A stretch of 62,818 nucleotides of DNA from a virus (IMGVR_UViG_3300030329_003652:1-62818); one strand, 5' to 3'; positions 33,445 to 41,735 are shown, counted from the stretch's first letter. The notes: generated from the letters alone by a model not told the origin. Numbers and translations: made by a program.

Positions 33445-34305
33445 TTAAAGTCCTAAGACTTCAACCATTACCCTCAGTTGCTCCATTGCAACTGCATACC
33501 AACTATGGGCTAGCGTTTTCCACTCATCTCGCTCAGATGTCATGTTAGCCAATTCAAGTTGAGTTGAACTCAATTCAACTTGTGTTGAAGCCAATTCAGC
33601 GTTAGCCGAATTTACCTGACCTTCAAGGCTAAATCTTTCCGAACTCCATGAAGTGGCGTTTAATTGCAAAGTCTCGATTTGACCTTCCAATTCGAAAATC
33701 TTTGCAACGCTTTCGTCGCTCGCTACGCTTGTGGCGTTTAGGGCAATTACTTGTGCCGTTAGTGACTGTACGTTAGACTCCAACCCCTCGATTTGCTCTC
33801 GTTGCATCGCTATTGTTTCGAGAGATGAATTTAGCGAATTCGTCAAGTCGACAAGTTGTTGTTGAAACTCGCTGTCGTCAACCGTTACAAGTTCTACCTG
33901 ATAGATAGGATCTTGCACTTGTTGTTGAACAGGTTGTTGCACTGGTTCTGGTTCTGGTGCTACATATGGTGCTAATATGTGTAGAATTGAATGTTCCCCA
34001 GTATTCAAGTCTTTGATGTAATAGTCTTCTGCAATGTAGCATGTATTGCCACAGTTTTCCGTTGGAAGTTGAATTACTAAAACTTCGCCTACGGCTACTG
34101 TGCCTTCAAACCATCCATATGCAACAAAGTTCATTGGTGCTGAACCGTCAAGATTGTTGAAAGTAATGTGCCCATCTTCCATAACTGATAAGTCAAATGG
34201 GAAACTTGTTACTTCTACACTGTTTGGTGCACCTTCTGCGTTTGCATATGCAATGAATGTTGCAAACACTGCAAATACGGCTAAAGTTGTTATTACACTT
34301 TTCAT
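33445..34305 (-). CDS. Secreted coiled-coil protein with a cupredoxin-like N-domain
   Basis: 286 residues. A signal peptide (VITTLAVFAVFATFIAYANA) precedes a beta domain of about 95 residues (VEVTSFPFDLSVMEDGHITF...) with two cysteines, resembling plastocyanin-like domains common in thaumarchaea but lacking a clear His-Cys-His-Met copper set. A Pro/Gln linker (PEPEPVQQPVQQQVQ) leads to a coiled coil (residues 145-285) with repeated TQVELSSTQLELA-type heptads. Base composition looks less AT-rich than neighbours. Possibly a host-derived surface protein or an exclusion factor. Confidence 0.65.
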   Translation of the reverse strand: MKSVITTLAVFAVFATFIAYANAEGAPNSVEVTSFPFDLSVMEDGHITFNNLDGSAPMNFVAYGWFEGTVAVGEVLVIQLPTENCGNTCYIAEDYYIKDLNTGEHSILHILAPYVAPEPEPVQQPVQQQVQDPIYQVELVTVDDSEFQQQLVDLTNSLNSSLETIAMQREQIEGLESNVQSLTAQVIALNATSVASDESVAKIFELEGQIETLQLNATSWSSERFSLEGQVNSANAELASTQVELSSTQLELANMTSERDEWKTLAHSWYAVAMEQLRVMVEVLGL

Positions 34306-34393
34306 TACTTTATAGACATATATGTTCTATATATATGTATCTCAAAAAACAAAAAAGCATAGGTTTTTATTATAGGCATGTATTATACATTGA

Positions 34394-34588
34394 ATGGTAA
34401 GATTATGTAAAGGTAAATGTGATATGATAGGTACTAGTAGACCGTTTGGTAATCCTTATGATACTAGATCGTACTGTAGAATATGTTCTGCATGGTTAAA
34501 AAAAGAAGTTGGTATAAGATGTCCTTGTTGTGGTAATATTTTAAAAGTAAGAATAAGTAGAAGACCTAGATTATCTAAACTGCTCTAA
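34394..34588 (+). CDS. CPCC-family zinc microprotein (copy 3 of 4)
   Basis: LCKGKCDMIG, YCRICSAW, IRCPCCGNILKVRISRRPRL: the full family layout with a basic tail. It has its own promoter region and ends by converging with the minus-strand gene at 34571. Confidence 0.7.
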   Translation: MVRLCKGKCDMIGTSRPFGNPYDTRSYCRICSAWLKKEVGIRCPCCGNILKVRISRRPRLSKLL

Positions 34589-34753
34589 TAACTCTTTATC
34601 ATATCGTTTTATTCTCTTATATTCTACCCAGTGCCATTTCCAAGAAAGTATCATTAATGGTATTCCTATTGGTGCAAACAGTAGTGTAAATGTAAGAAAC
34701 AACCCTATAAAAAATACAAAGTATCGTAACATGTTTATTATTATTGTTTTCAT
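34571..34753 (-). CDS. Membrane protein (60 aa)
   Basis: Residues 8-36 (MLRYFVFFIGLFLTFTLLFA and following) form one or two transmembrane helices; the C-terminus is basic and cytoplasm-like (YKRIKRYDKELLEQFR). It overlaps the CPCC gene tail by 18 nt. Holin-like or host-membrane role possible. Confidence 0.5.
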   Translation of the reverse strand: MKTIIINMLRYFVFFIGLFLTFTLLFAPIGIPLMILSWKWHWVEYKRIKRYDKELLEQFR

Positions 34754-34765
34754 AAATATAAGTAA

Positions 34766-34817
34766 AGTGTTGCTTTAAGAGGGCTACCTAATTGTGTAGG
34801 TAATCCCTGACAAGCAA
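34766..34817. ncRNA. Three-tier intergenic stem-loop
   Basis: TGTTGCT (34766-34772) pairs with AGCAACA (34811-34817); GGG (34779-34781) with CCC (34803-34805); TACCTA (34783-34788) with TAGGTA (34795-34800). All pairs are perfect and nested. It lies between two minus-strand genes; a small RNA, terminator or protein-binding site is possible. Confidence 0.5.
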
Positions 34818-34853
34818 CAAATTGTTTAACCTTATAGTAAATATAAATGTTTC

Positions 34854-35045
34854 TTAAGGCTTATAAGTATCTTCATCTTTACCTAAAATCTGTCTTTCTT
34901 CTCTTATCTTATCTTCACATAAGAATGTGAGTTTCCAAAACACCTTTCTATCTTTCATAGGAAGTTTTTCAGGATCTTTGTTAGCAAATGCTAATTCAAA
35001 CCATCTCATTAACACGGTAAAGTCATCTACTTCGAATTCTACCAT
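34854..35045 (-). CDS. Unknown small protein (63 aa)
   Basis: Helical, Trp-containing sequence (TVLMRWFELAFANKDPEKL, VFWKLTFLCEDKIREERQIL). Flanked on both sides by structured noncoding DNA. No family recognised. Confidence 0.5.
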   Translation of the reverse strand: MVEFEVDDFTVLMRWFELAFANKDPEKLPMKDRKVFWKLTFLCEDKIREERQILGKDEDTYKP

Positions 35046-35081
35046 ACTTATACTAAAAAACCATGTTATTTAAAGTAATGG

Positions 35082-35185
35082 TCTAGCTGTCTCGCAACAA
35101 CAGTCCTCCTTATCGCCTTTGATAACCAAATCGCATGAATGAACATGATAGGTCGATAAGGTATGCATGCTCACACCACTAGACT
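35082..35185. ncRNA. Candidate structured RNA closed by GTCTAG/CTAGAC
   Basis: GTCTAG (35082-35087) pairs with CTAGAC (35180-35185). Inside, CCTTATCG (35109-35116) pairs perfectly with CGATAAGG (35155-35162). It does not show tRNA arms. The segment is free of genes and sits between divergent genes at 35045 and 35222. Confidence 0.5.
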
Positions 35186-35221
35186 AATAATCTTTATAAC
35201 TAGGGTTATATAATGATTTTT

Positions 35222-35404
35222 ATGGTAAAAAACGAACCAGAGTTTGAGATAGAAGAACACGAACACGAAGATGGCACTAAACATTCACATAAAGGTGGAG
35301 ATAAACCACACACACATGATAAAAAATCAAATAAATGTTCATGTAACCAAGATATAGGAAGAGATATTAGATGTCCTGTTGATGGTGATTTGGACAAAAT
35401 TTGA
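35222..35404 (+). CDS. His-rich small protein (60 aa)
   Basis: EEHEHEDGTKHSHKGGDKPH is a His/acidic metal-binding-like stretch, followed by CSCNQ and CPVDG. CTTTATAA lies about 28 nt before ATG 35222; a start 9 nt upstream in frame is also possible. It could buffer zinc or another metal. Confidence 0.55.
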   Translation: MVKNEPEFEIEEHEHEDGTKHSHKGGDKPHTHDKKSNKCSCNQDIGRDIRCPVDGDLDKI

Positions 35405-35419
35405 CATTTCTTGACAAAG

Positions 35420-35427
35420 TTTATAAG
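35420..35427 (+). promoter_or_regulatory. TATA box of the head-gene cluster
   Basis: TTTATAAG centred 26 nt before the portal ATG, without Shine-Dalgarno. Confidence 0.65.
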
Positions 35428-35448
35428 TTACTCATATAGAATTTAAGT

Positions 35449-37368
35449 ATGGGATTAGTAGACACTATTAAAGGTGCATTTAGACTCAGTAATAAATCAT
35501 TTACAGAGACTACTACTAGACCTTCTATTGCACAACCATACATGAGTACTGATACAGGTGCTAAATTACCAATTTTTCCATTTCCACTTATAATGATCTA
35601 TGAGTTAGCAGAAAACATAGATGCATTAAGAATACCTATTGAAACCATTAATCGTGAAATGTTTAAGAATGGTTTTGAGATAGTTGAAAGATTCAAATAC
35701 AAATGTAATAACTGTTCAAAAGAATTCCAATATGCACCACATGGAAAGGTAGATGAAAGTGATGTTAAGAAAAAAGTAGCAAAAGTACAATGTGATTCTT
35801 GTTTAAGTACAGATTTAAGAATTCCTGTACCAGAACACAGAAAAACCATTGAAAAATTAATGTCTACTTCTGTAAATGGTAACAACCAAACACTTGAAGA
35901 CGTTGCAAGACAATTAGAACGTGATTTAGAAATTGCTGACAATGCATATTTACTTTTACTAAAGAATTACTGGATTGATGATTTAACAGGTGAAGTTGAT
36001 TATAAAAAGACCGAAATTAAAGAATTATTGAGAGTTGATCCACCACAAGTTGCTATGATAGCAGATAGTGATGGTAGAATCGGTTATGATGATAAAAGAC
36101 AGAAAATTTGGGTGTGTCCTAGATTTGAACACCGTGATAAAAGACTTTATACTGAAAGATGTGACAGATGTAACGCAAAAGGAATAAAAGCAATTATGGA
36201 AGTTAATTCAGTTTATTCTGTAGGTGTACCACACCCAAAAAGAGTAATTTATGGTGAAGGTGAAGTTATTTGGAAAGCAGGCAAATATAGACCTTCATTA
36301 ATTTATGGTTATTCTCCAATCTATGCAATTTGGTCAAAAGCAATGTCTTTATCACATATGGATGAATATGTTAGAAAATACTTTGACAAGATGAGACCAC
36401 CAAGAGGTTTACTTGTTATTGCATCTCGTAACTATGAAACATTCAGAAAGTCTTGGGATGCATTAGAACAAAAAGCCATTGAAGATCCATATATGATACA
36501 CCCACTTATGGTAGAATCAGATAAGGGTGGTAAAAACATGGCTAATTGGATTGATTTTACTGGTTCACTTAAAGAATTAGAGTTTATTGAAGTAAGAAAA
36601 GAGTTAAGACAGATTATTGGTGCTGCATTTGGTGTTTTACCACTCTATTATGGAGAAATGGTAGGTGGTTGGTCACAAGAAGGACTACAGGTTACAATTA
36701 CAAACAGAGCAGTAAAATGGGGGCAAGATATACTATTTAAGTCATTTTTAAAGAAATTTGTCGAAATAATGGGTATAGATGACTGGGATTTAAGATTAAT
36801 ACAAGGTGAAGAGAATGATAAACTTGCAGATTTGCAAAGAGATGGTGTAGAAATACAAAATGTTGCAATGTTACAACAAATGGGATTTGAAGTTAGTAGA
36901 ACACATGATGGTAAATACAATATTTCACAAGATCCAAAATACTTTGAAGATTTAATGGGATTGAGTGGAGCACAAGGAGTTAACGGTAGAGGAAGAAGTA
37001 CTGCAGCTCCATTAGAGAATAGACAATCATTTGAAGGTGCACCTGCACAAAATAGACCATCTGACTTGGGTGGTATTGCACAAGGTTCACCAAGTACTGG
37101 TTCTGGAACTTCAATGTCACAGAAAGGCTTTGGTGATGGAATAACACCAAGTAACTTTACTGTTGTAAAGAATACACTACAAACAGCACTTGATTATGGT
37201 TGGAAAAAGACAAAAACAGTAGATGAGCTTAGAAAAGCAGCAGGTATGACTGTAAGACAAGCAAGAGCTATTGTAAAGGCTGAATTTGAAGGTATGAGAC
37301 AATGGGAAGAAGATGAAACAATAAATAAAAGTAAAAAAGAAGAAATAGAAGATGATGATGAAGAATGA
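35449..37368 (+). CDS. Portal protein with zinc-finger insertions
   Basis: 639 residues. The core resembles tailed-virus portals: ENIDALRIPIETINREMF, then RPSLIYGYSPIYAIW and a clip/wing region with GAAFGVLPLYYGEMVGGWSQEGLQ. Two CxxC pairs are inserted early (CNNCSKEF...CDSC, residues about 84-125) and another Cys set follows (CPRFEH...CDRC, about 222-245). The C-terminal 130 residues are low complexity plus a helical, acidic tail. It forms the ring through which DNA enters and to which the neck attaches. The zinc inserts are uncommon in bacterial phages. Confidence 0.9.
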   Translation: MGLVDTIKGAFRLSNKSFTETTTRPSIAQPYMSTDTGAKLPIFPFPLIMIYELAENIDALRIPIETINREMFKNGFEIVERFKYKCNNCSKEFQYAPHGKVDESDVKKKVAKVQCDSCLSTDLRIPVPEHRKTIEKLMSTSVNGNNQTLEDVARQLERDLEIADNAYLLLLKNYWIDDLTGEVDYKKTEIKELLRVDPPQVAMIADSDGRIGYDDKRQKIWVCPRFEHRDKRLYTERCDRCNAKGIKAIMEVNSVYSVGVPHPKRVIYGEGEVIWKAGKYRPSLIYGYSPIYAIWSKAMSLSHMDEYVRKYFDKMRPPRGLLVIASRNYETFRKSWDALEQKAIEDPYMIHPLMVESDKGGKNMANWIDFTGSLKELEFIEVRKELRQIIGAAFGVLPLYYGEMVGGWSQEGLQVTITNRAVKWGQDILFKSFLKKFVEIMGIDDWDLRLIQGEENDKLADLQRDGVEIQNVAMLQQMGFEVSRTHDGKYNISQDPKYFEDLMGLSGAQGVNGRGRSTAAPLENRQSFEGAPAQNRPSDLGGIAQGSPSTGSGTSMSQKGFGDGITPSNFTVVKNTLQTALDYGWKKTKTVDELRKAAGMTVRQARAIVKAEFEGMRQWEEDETINKSKKEEIEDDDEE

Positions 37369-37601
37369 TAAGTAAAAAGAAAAAAGTAGTAAAGGAACAA
37401 GTCAAAGAAAAGACAACTGTTAAAAAAACTATTCCAAAAAAAGCAACTAATGTCTACAATGCAAATTTCTCTGAAATAGATGAATGTTTAGATGAAATAA
37501 GAAAAGAATGTAGAGCACATGGTTTAAGTGATTATGCTTGCAATAATATCAGAATCATTTTAGACGATACATTAAAAAGAGTGAAACTCTCAGAACACTA
37601 A
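37365..37601 (+). CDS. Small basic-then-helical protein (78 aa)
   Basis: ATGA overlap with the portal. A Lys-rich N-terminus (SKKKKVVKEQVKEKTTVKKT) is followed by a folded part with three Cys (ECLDEIRKECRAHGLSDYAC). Portal-coupled expression suggests an assembly helper. Confidence 0.55.
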   Translation: MISKKKKVVKEQVKEKTTVKKTIPKKATNVYNANFSEIDECLDEIRKECRAHGLSDYACNNIRIILDDTLKRVKLSEH

Positions 37602-37602
37602 T

Positions 37603-38046
37603 ATGCCAACAAAATTAGATGTAAATACAGGAAATACTGACCTAGGTAAGAAAATCTGGGAAATACATCAAAAAAACGAAGAAACACATGTAAATGCATA
37701 CAAAGAAGCAGTTTGTTTTGGTTGTTTGAAAAATGATGCAGCAGGTGCAGGTATTTTTGATATTTGTGGTGATTGTGCAGGTAAAAGGGGTAGAGAAGCA
37801 CTTTTAGTATCTGTAAAGCCAATTTATTACGGATTATGTTATTTTTGTGGAGAATATAAGTTTAATATGGAGCAAATTAATGTTAGATTATGTAAGAGAT
37901 GTCATGAAAGAGTTGCAAAAATAATGAAAAAGTATAATCAGCAAGGTGGTCAGTTTGGTTCTGATCCGTTTTGGCAACGTATGAGAAAGAAACATGGTAA
38001 AGATTGGAAAATAATTATGTCAAAAGGACTTGGTAATAAAAGATGA
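37603..38046 (+). CDS. Double zinc-ribbon protein (147 aa)
   Basis: CFGC...CGDC (about residues 38-59) and CYFC...CKRC (about 79-100) form two zinc sites, followed by a C-terminal region with SDPFWQRMRKKHGKDW. The location within the head cluster suggests a structural or DNA-binding component. Confidence 0.6.
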   Translation: MPTKLDVNTGNTDLGKKIWEIHQKNEETHVNAYKEAVCFGCLKNDAAGAGIFDICGDCAGKRGREALLVSVKPIYYGLCYFCGEYKFNMEQINVRLCKRCHERVAKIMKKYNQQGGQFGSDPFWQRMRKKHGKDWKIIMSKGLGNKR

Positions 38047-38156
38047 TTTTTAAGAAATATCCACAACTTTATGCAATAGTTATACCTGCAATATCAGTTC
38101 CTATTATGTTAGGAATTACATTTGCAGTAATGAAAATAGAAGTGGTTATAAAATGA
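38043..38156 (+). CDS. Membrane microprotein (37 aa)
   Basis: ATGA overlap with the upstream gene; one hydrophobic span (YAIVIPAISVPIMLGITFAV). Coupled by ATGA to the next gene too. Confidence 0.5.
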   Translation: MIFKKYPQLYAIVIPAISVPIMLGITFAVMKIEVVIK

Positions 38157-38272
38157 GTATTCAACCATGCCCAAAATGCAAGGCTACTAAAGGATGGAAG
38201 TGGACTTGGGGTAAAAATGATGGACAGTCAAAAGGATTCTCTACATGTAATGGGTGTGGTGCAAAGTTTTGA
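38153..38272 (+). CDS. Zinc-ribbon microprotein (39 aa)
   Basis: CPKCKATKGWKWTWG and CNGCGAKF form a compact ribbon like those in transcription factor or transposase N-termini. ATGA coupled to the membrane microprotein. Confidence 0.6.
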   Translation: MSIQPCPKCKATKGWKWTWGKNDGQSKGFSTCNGCGAKF

Positions 38273-38314
38273 TATGTAATGAAGGTGGTTGGTTTTGGTT
38301 TACAAACTGGTTTT

Positions 38315-38761
38315 TTAACTCTTGTCAGGTTTTAGGATAAAGTTAAGTCTATCCAACTCATAATCATAATATCTGTGATCATAATCAATTATCTTGTTTT
38401 TATGCTGTATGTTTTCACTATAATGTCTATCTACTTTCCAAGACAAAAGTGGTTTTCTTAGAAACTTTGGAAAGAATTCTAATCTCATTTTCTTTTTGTT
38501 AAATTTCATTTTATCATAAAGAACTAATTTTGTCTTATCTGTAGCATATTGGTCAACACTACCATTTCTAAAATGGACAAGAGATTTTTGTAACAATGGT
38601 TTTTCTTTTAAATCATTTGTATTTGTCACAACCCATATTTTTGATTTTTCATGAATAAAAAGGTCATTAATTTTAATTTTTCTTAATGGTTCTTCTAAAT
38701 ATCCTTTGTAAATATGTTCAAACTCATCTACACTGTCATAAATATATATCGATGATGCCAT
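38315..38761 (-). CDS. Unknown protein on the minus strand inside the head cluster (148 aa)
   Basis: Mixed alpha/beta, aromatic and Lys-rich (IYIYDSVDEFEHIYKGYLEE, IWVVTNTNDL, MRLEFFPKFLRKPLL). It is the only clear minus-strand gene between 35449 and the end of the window. A TTTATTAAT-like element precedes it. It may be a moron-like acquisition. Confidence 0.6.
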   Translation of the reverse strand: MASSIYIYDSVDEFEHIYKGYLEEPLRKIKINDLFIHEKSKIWVVTNTNDLKEKPLLQKSLVHFRNGSVDQYATDKTKLVLYDKMKFNKKKMRLEFFPKFLRKPLLSWKVDRHYSENIQHKNKIIDYDHRYYDYELDRLNFILKPDKS

Positions 38762-38807
38762 TGATTTTTTAGGTAATACTTATTAATAAATCCTTTCTCA
38801 TATTTCT

Positions 38808-38897
38808 GTGGATAGATGTGCTAGGTGTAATAAAAAATACGAAGGTGAATGGCAAGAATGTTCGGATTGCATAAAAAAGTTTTACCCAGAAACTTAG
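38808..38897 (+). CDS. Zinc-ribbon microprotein (29 aa), GTG start
   Basis: DRCARCNKKYEGEWQECSDC is a near-minimal ribbon. TTATTAATAAA lies about 25 nt before the GTG. Its end overlaps the next gene in another frame. Confidence 0.45.
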   Translation: MDRCARCNKKYEGEWQECSDCIKKFYPET

Positions 38898-39088
38898 AAT
38901 GTGATAACTGTGGTGCTAAAATATATAGATATAAGCACGGTGATTTAAAAATAGGTTTATGTTATAAATGTGGTAAATTTGAATGTAAAACATATGATGC
39001 AGAGTCAGATGAATTATTCTATCTTTTATCAGATGATCCAGAGTTACTCCTTAATATGATAGACACAGGATTTCTCGAACCGATTTAA
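38849..39088 (+). CDS. Zinc-site acidic protein (79 aa)
   Basis: ECDNCGAKIYRY and CYKCGKFEC, then an acidic helical tail (SDELFYLLSDDPELLLNMI). The start may be ATG 38849 or 38858; both overlap the preceding ribbon gene. Confidence 0.55.
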   Translation: MARMFGLHKKVLPRNLECDNCGAKIYRYKHGDLKIGLCYKCGKFECKTYDAESDELFYLLSDDPELLLNMIDTGFLEPI

Positions 39089-39090
39089 TC

Positions 39091-39098
39091 TTTAAATA
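39091..39098 (+). promoter_or_regulatory. TATA box for the membrane pair
   Basis: TTTAAATA centred 26 nt before the ATG at 39120. Confidence 0.6.
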
Positions 39099-39119
39099 AG
39101 TAAAAAACCCAATAGGTGT

Positions 39120-39368
39120 ATGTTCGAAATGATTGACGAGCTATTCTCAGAAATAGTAATAGGATTGGTTATGGGAAGTGGTGGTGCATTATTAGCATAT
39201 TTTAAGAAACTTTCCAATACACAGAAAAACCTATGTTTGGAGATACAACAACTCCGAAAAGCCCTTATTATTTTGGCAACAGCACTAGATAGACAATCTA
39301 ATAGACTTCATGAAGAAGCCGATTCAGATTTAGAAGACCTAGTGGGTAAAGTTTTAGACGATAAGTGA
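39120..39368 (+). CDS. Membrane-anchored coiled-coil protein (82 aa)
   Basis: One hydrophobic span (IVIGLVMGSGGALLAYF) followed by a coiled coil (LCLEIQQLRKALIILATALD) and an acidic tail. Size and topology resemble phage holin-adjacent or spanin-like proteins. Inference only. Confidence 0.55.
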   Translation: MFEMIDELFSEIVIGLVMGSGGALLAYFKKLSNTQKNLCLEIQQLRKALIILATALDRQSNRLHEEADSDLEDLVGKVLDDK

Positions 39369-39426
39369 TTCGTGAATGAACAAATCATCCGTAATGGTTA
39401 TATACATGCTTTAATCTGATACTTCT

Positions 39427-39687
39427 ATGGTAGATCCAGTATTAATAACTGTTGGAGCAGCAGTAATTGGTGCAGGTTTAAACACACTACGAGGATACCT
39501 ACATAGACAAGATGAATCTTTCTCTGCAAGGAAATTCGCAGGTGCTTTAATCATATCCACCTTTGCAGCCATTGCTATTGGTCAAACAATCGCAACTGAA
39601 GGCATTGGAGATATTGGTTTAGCCTTAATAGGTTTGACCACTGGTTTTGCAGCTGATTTCGCAGTAACCAAAGCAAAGAAAGAGTAA
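39427..39687 (+). CDS. Holin-like membrane protein (86 aa)
   Basis: Three hydrophobic segments (VLITVGAAVIGAGLNTL; FAGALIISTFAAIAIGQTI; IGLALIGLTTGFAADFAV) and a basic C-terminus give the shape of a class I holin. No endolysin lies beside it. Lysis in a cell with only an S-layer may not need one. Confidence 0.5.
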   Translation: MVDPVLITVGAAVIGAGLNTLRGYLHRQDESFSARKFAGALIISTFAAIAIGQTIATEGIGDIGLALIGLTTGFAADFAVTKAKKE

Positions 39688-39738
39688 ATGGCTATGTTTT
39701 GGGTGAATAACCCAACCATTCTACCTTTTTCCCATAAT

Positions 39739-39747
39739 ATTTATATG
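39739..39747 (+). promoter_or_regulatory. TATA box for the maturation protease
   Basis: ATTTATATG centred about 26 nt before the ATG at 39769. Confidence 0.6.
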
Positions 39748-39768
39748 TAATTTCACTGATTTTTCTAT

Positions 39769-41682
39769 ATGTCAGATAAAGTATTCTTTAATGGTTTACA
39801 AACATCATTAAAGTCAATGTCACCAGTAAAATCTGATGAACGTTATTTTGAAGGTCTTTTAACAGTAGAAATGAAGGATAAACAAGGAGAGATTACAATA
39901 GTAGATGAATTATACAAAGTATTACCAGTATGGATGGATAGAGGAGCACCTATTTCAGATACACACTCTAATAGAATTATAGGAAAAGGTATCAATTATG
40001 CAAAAACTGTTGTAAAAAACGACAAAGGTGAAGAATTACCTGCAATTAAAATTACTGGAAAGATATTCAAAAACTATCAACTAGATAATGTTATCTGGGA
40101 TAAGATTAAAAATAAAGAGTATAAGGGATTGTCGTTTGGTGGTGCAACCAGAACAAATAGAGCACCTATTGTAATGAAAGATGGTTCTATTGCTTATGCT
40201 CTAAAAGATTTAGAACACTATGAGGTTGCAGTTTGTAAAGATCCAGCTGTACCTATGGCTTTAATTACAGATGTTAATCAAATCGCAAAAGCACACCATA
40301 ATGGAGTAGAAAGAGGTGACGGTAAGATGGTTATACAATGTACTTCTATGGGATGTTATGTCGAAAAATCAAGTGGTAACTATGTACCAGAGGTAGACCA
40401 AAACGAAGAAGTATGGGAAAAAGAAAAAGGTGTAGCAGGCAAAGGTGAATTATTCGTTCCAGTTAGACCTTCAAAACAAGGTAGTGATGAGTTTGATGAA
40501 GAAGGTAATCCAATTAAAAAAGATATAGATGGTAGATCAAAGGAGAAACCAATAGAAGATTCAGGTGCTACAAACACAGATAAACCACTTACTGCTAAAG
40601 AGTTTCCAAAAGCACAAAAAATACTCCATCGTAGTTCTACTGATAATCAAAACTATATAGAATCAGTTAGAAGACATGATAAAGAACAACCTTGGAGAAT
40701 AGGCAGAGATGGGTTGAAAGAAAAAAAACCTCCTATGAAAAGAAGATTTGATCCAAAACATTCATTTGCAGAAGATCAAGATGAATTTGAGGATATGTAT
40801 ACTAGACAAAACCAAATATTACGAGCATTTATTGACGATGTTGAAAAAGCAGATTTAGGAAAATATAGTACATTCCAAGCAAAAGTTGATGCCTTAGTAA
40901 AAGAAGGTTATCCTGAAGAAAATGCAAAGAGAATTGTAGGTGCTTTTGTAAAAGGAGAAAAGAATAAAGAAGCAGATGGTGGTACAGTTATGAGTAGTGA
41001 TGCAGGTGTAAATAACCCAGTTTATAATTCAAAAGATGAGAAAAAGAGAAAAGAAGAAGATGATGAAACTGATAAAGATCATTCGAATTCTGATGGAGAA
41101 TCACATAGTATGTTTAACCAAGATGTAGGTTTTGACCGTAAAAAGAACTATTTTGGTGGTATAAGAGAAAATTATGATGGTACAATCAAACAAGGTGGTA
41201 TGGAAGAAGAGGAAACAAATGAGATTCATAGACATAGAGAAAACCAAGAAGATGAAGATAAATATGATAAAGAGAAAGAAAAGAAGGAAAAAACAAGAGA
41301 TTTAGTTACAATTAACCAAAGTTTACAAAAACATGAAAAAACAATGTTTTTGAAAAGCTTGTATAAACACACAAAAGTTCAAATGCATTGTGGTAATTGT
41401 GGTTCTGAAATAAGTTTGAAAGCAAATGAAATAGCAAAGGTTGGTAAACATGGGGTTTCAACATGTCCTCATTGTGGTGTGACAGCATTGGGTGTTAGAA
41501 ATTGGGGAGAATCACCAAAAAATCAAAAATATAAAAAACCATTAAGAGAACCAAGACATGGAACAAAAAAACAAGAAGAAAGATGGGCAAAAAATAGAAA
41601 ATATAGAAACTTTATTGACGAAGCAGGTAAACACGAAGGTGGAAACATAGATAGTCCATTATTACCAGAATATAGAGACTAA
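39769..41682 (+). CDS. XkdF-like prohead maturation protease with a long C-terminal extension
   Basis: 637 residues. The first 180 form the protease: DRGAPISDTHSNRIIGKG supplies the His, EYKGLSFGG the Ser and LEHYEVAVCKDPAVPMALI the terminal core strand, as in XkdF-type phage serine proteases. The rest is hydrophilic and acidic, with FDPKHSFAEDQDEFEDMYTR (about residue 325) shared with the 9127 protein, and a C-terminal zinc ribbon CGNCGSEISL...CPHCG. It should process the scaffold and capsid during maturation. The length, over twice the domain, suggests a fused scaffold or delivery segment. Confidence 0.85.
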   Translation: MSDKVFFNGLQTSLKSMSPVKSDERYFEGLLTVEMKDKQGEITIVDELYKVLPVWMDRGAPISDTHSNRIIGKGINYAKTVVKNDKGEELPAIKITGKIFKNYQLDNVIWDKIKNKEYKGLSFGGATRTNRAPIVMKDGSIAYALKDLEHYEVAVCKDPAVPMALITDVNQIAKAHHNGVERGDGKMVIQCTSMGCYVEKSSGNYVPEVDQNEEVWEKEKGVAGKGELFVPVRPSKQGSDEFDEEGNPIKKDIDGRSKEKPIEDSGATNTDKPLTAKEFPKAQKILHRSSTDNQNYIESVRRHDKEQPWRIGRDGLKEKKPPMKRRFDPKHSFAEDQDEFEDMYTRQNQILRAFIDDVEKADLGKYSTFQAKVDALVKEGYPEENAKRIVGAFVKGEKNKEADGGTVMSSDAGVNNPVYNSKDEKKRKEEDDETDKDHSNSDGESHSMFNQDVGFDRKKNYFGGIRENYDGTIKQGGMEEEETNEIHRHRENQEDEDKYDKEKEKKEKTRDLVTINQSLQKHEKTMFLKSLYKHTKVQMHCGNCGSEISLKANEIAKVGKHGVSTCPHCGVTALGVRNWGESPKNQKYKKPLREPRHGTKKQEERWAKNRKYRNFIDEAGKHEGGNIDSPLLPEYRD

Positions 41683-41735
41683 TATAAATCTAACACAATC
41701 TTTATATATGCACATATTTAAATATTCTTAATAAC

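Noticed and set aside
35082-35185. tRNA gene in the structured segment
   Set aside because: Neither strand shows acceptor, anticodon and T-arm signatures; the stems are placed wrongly for a tRNA.
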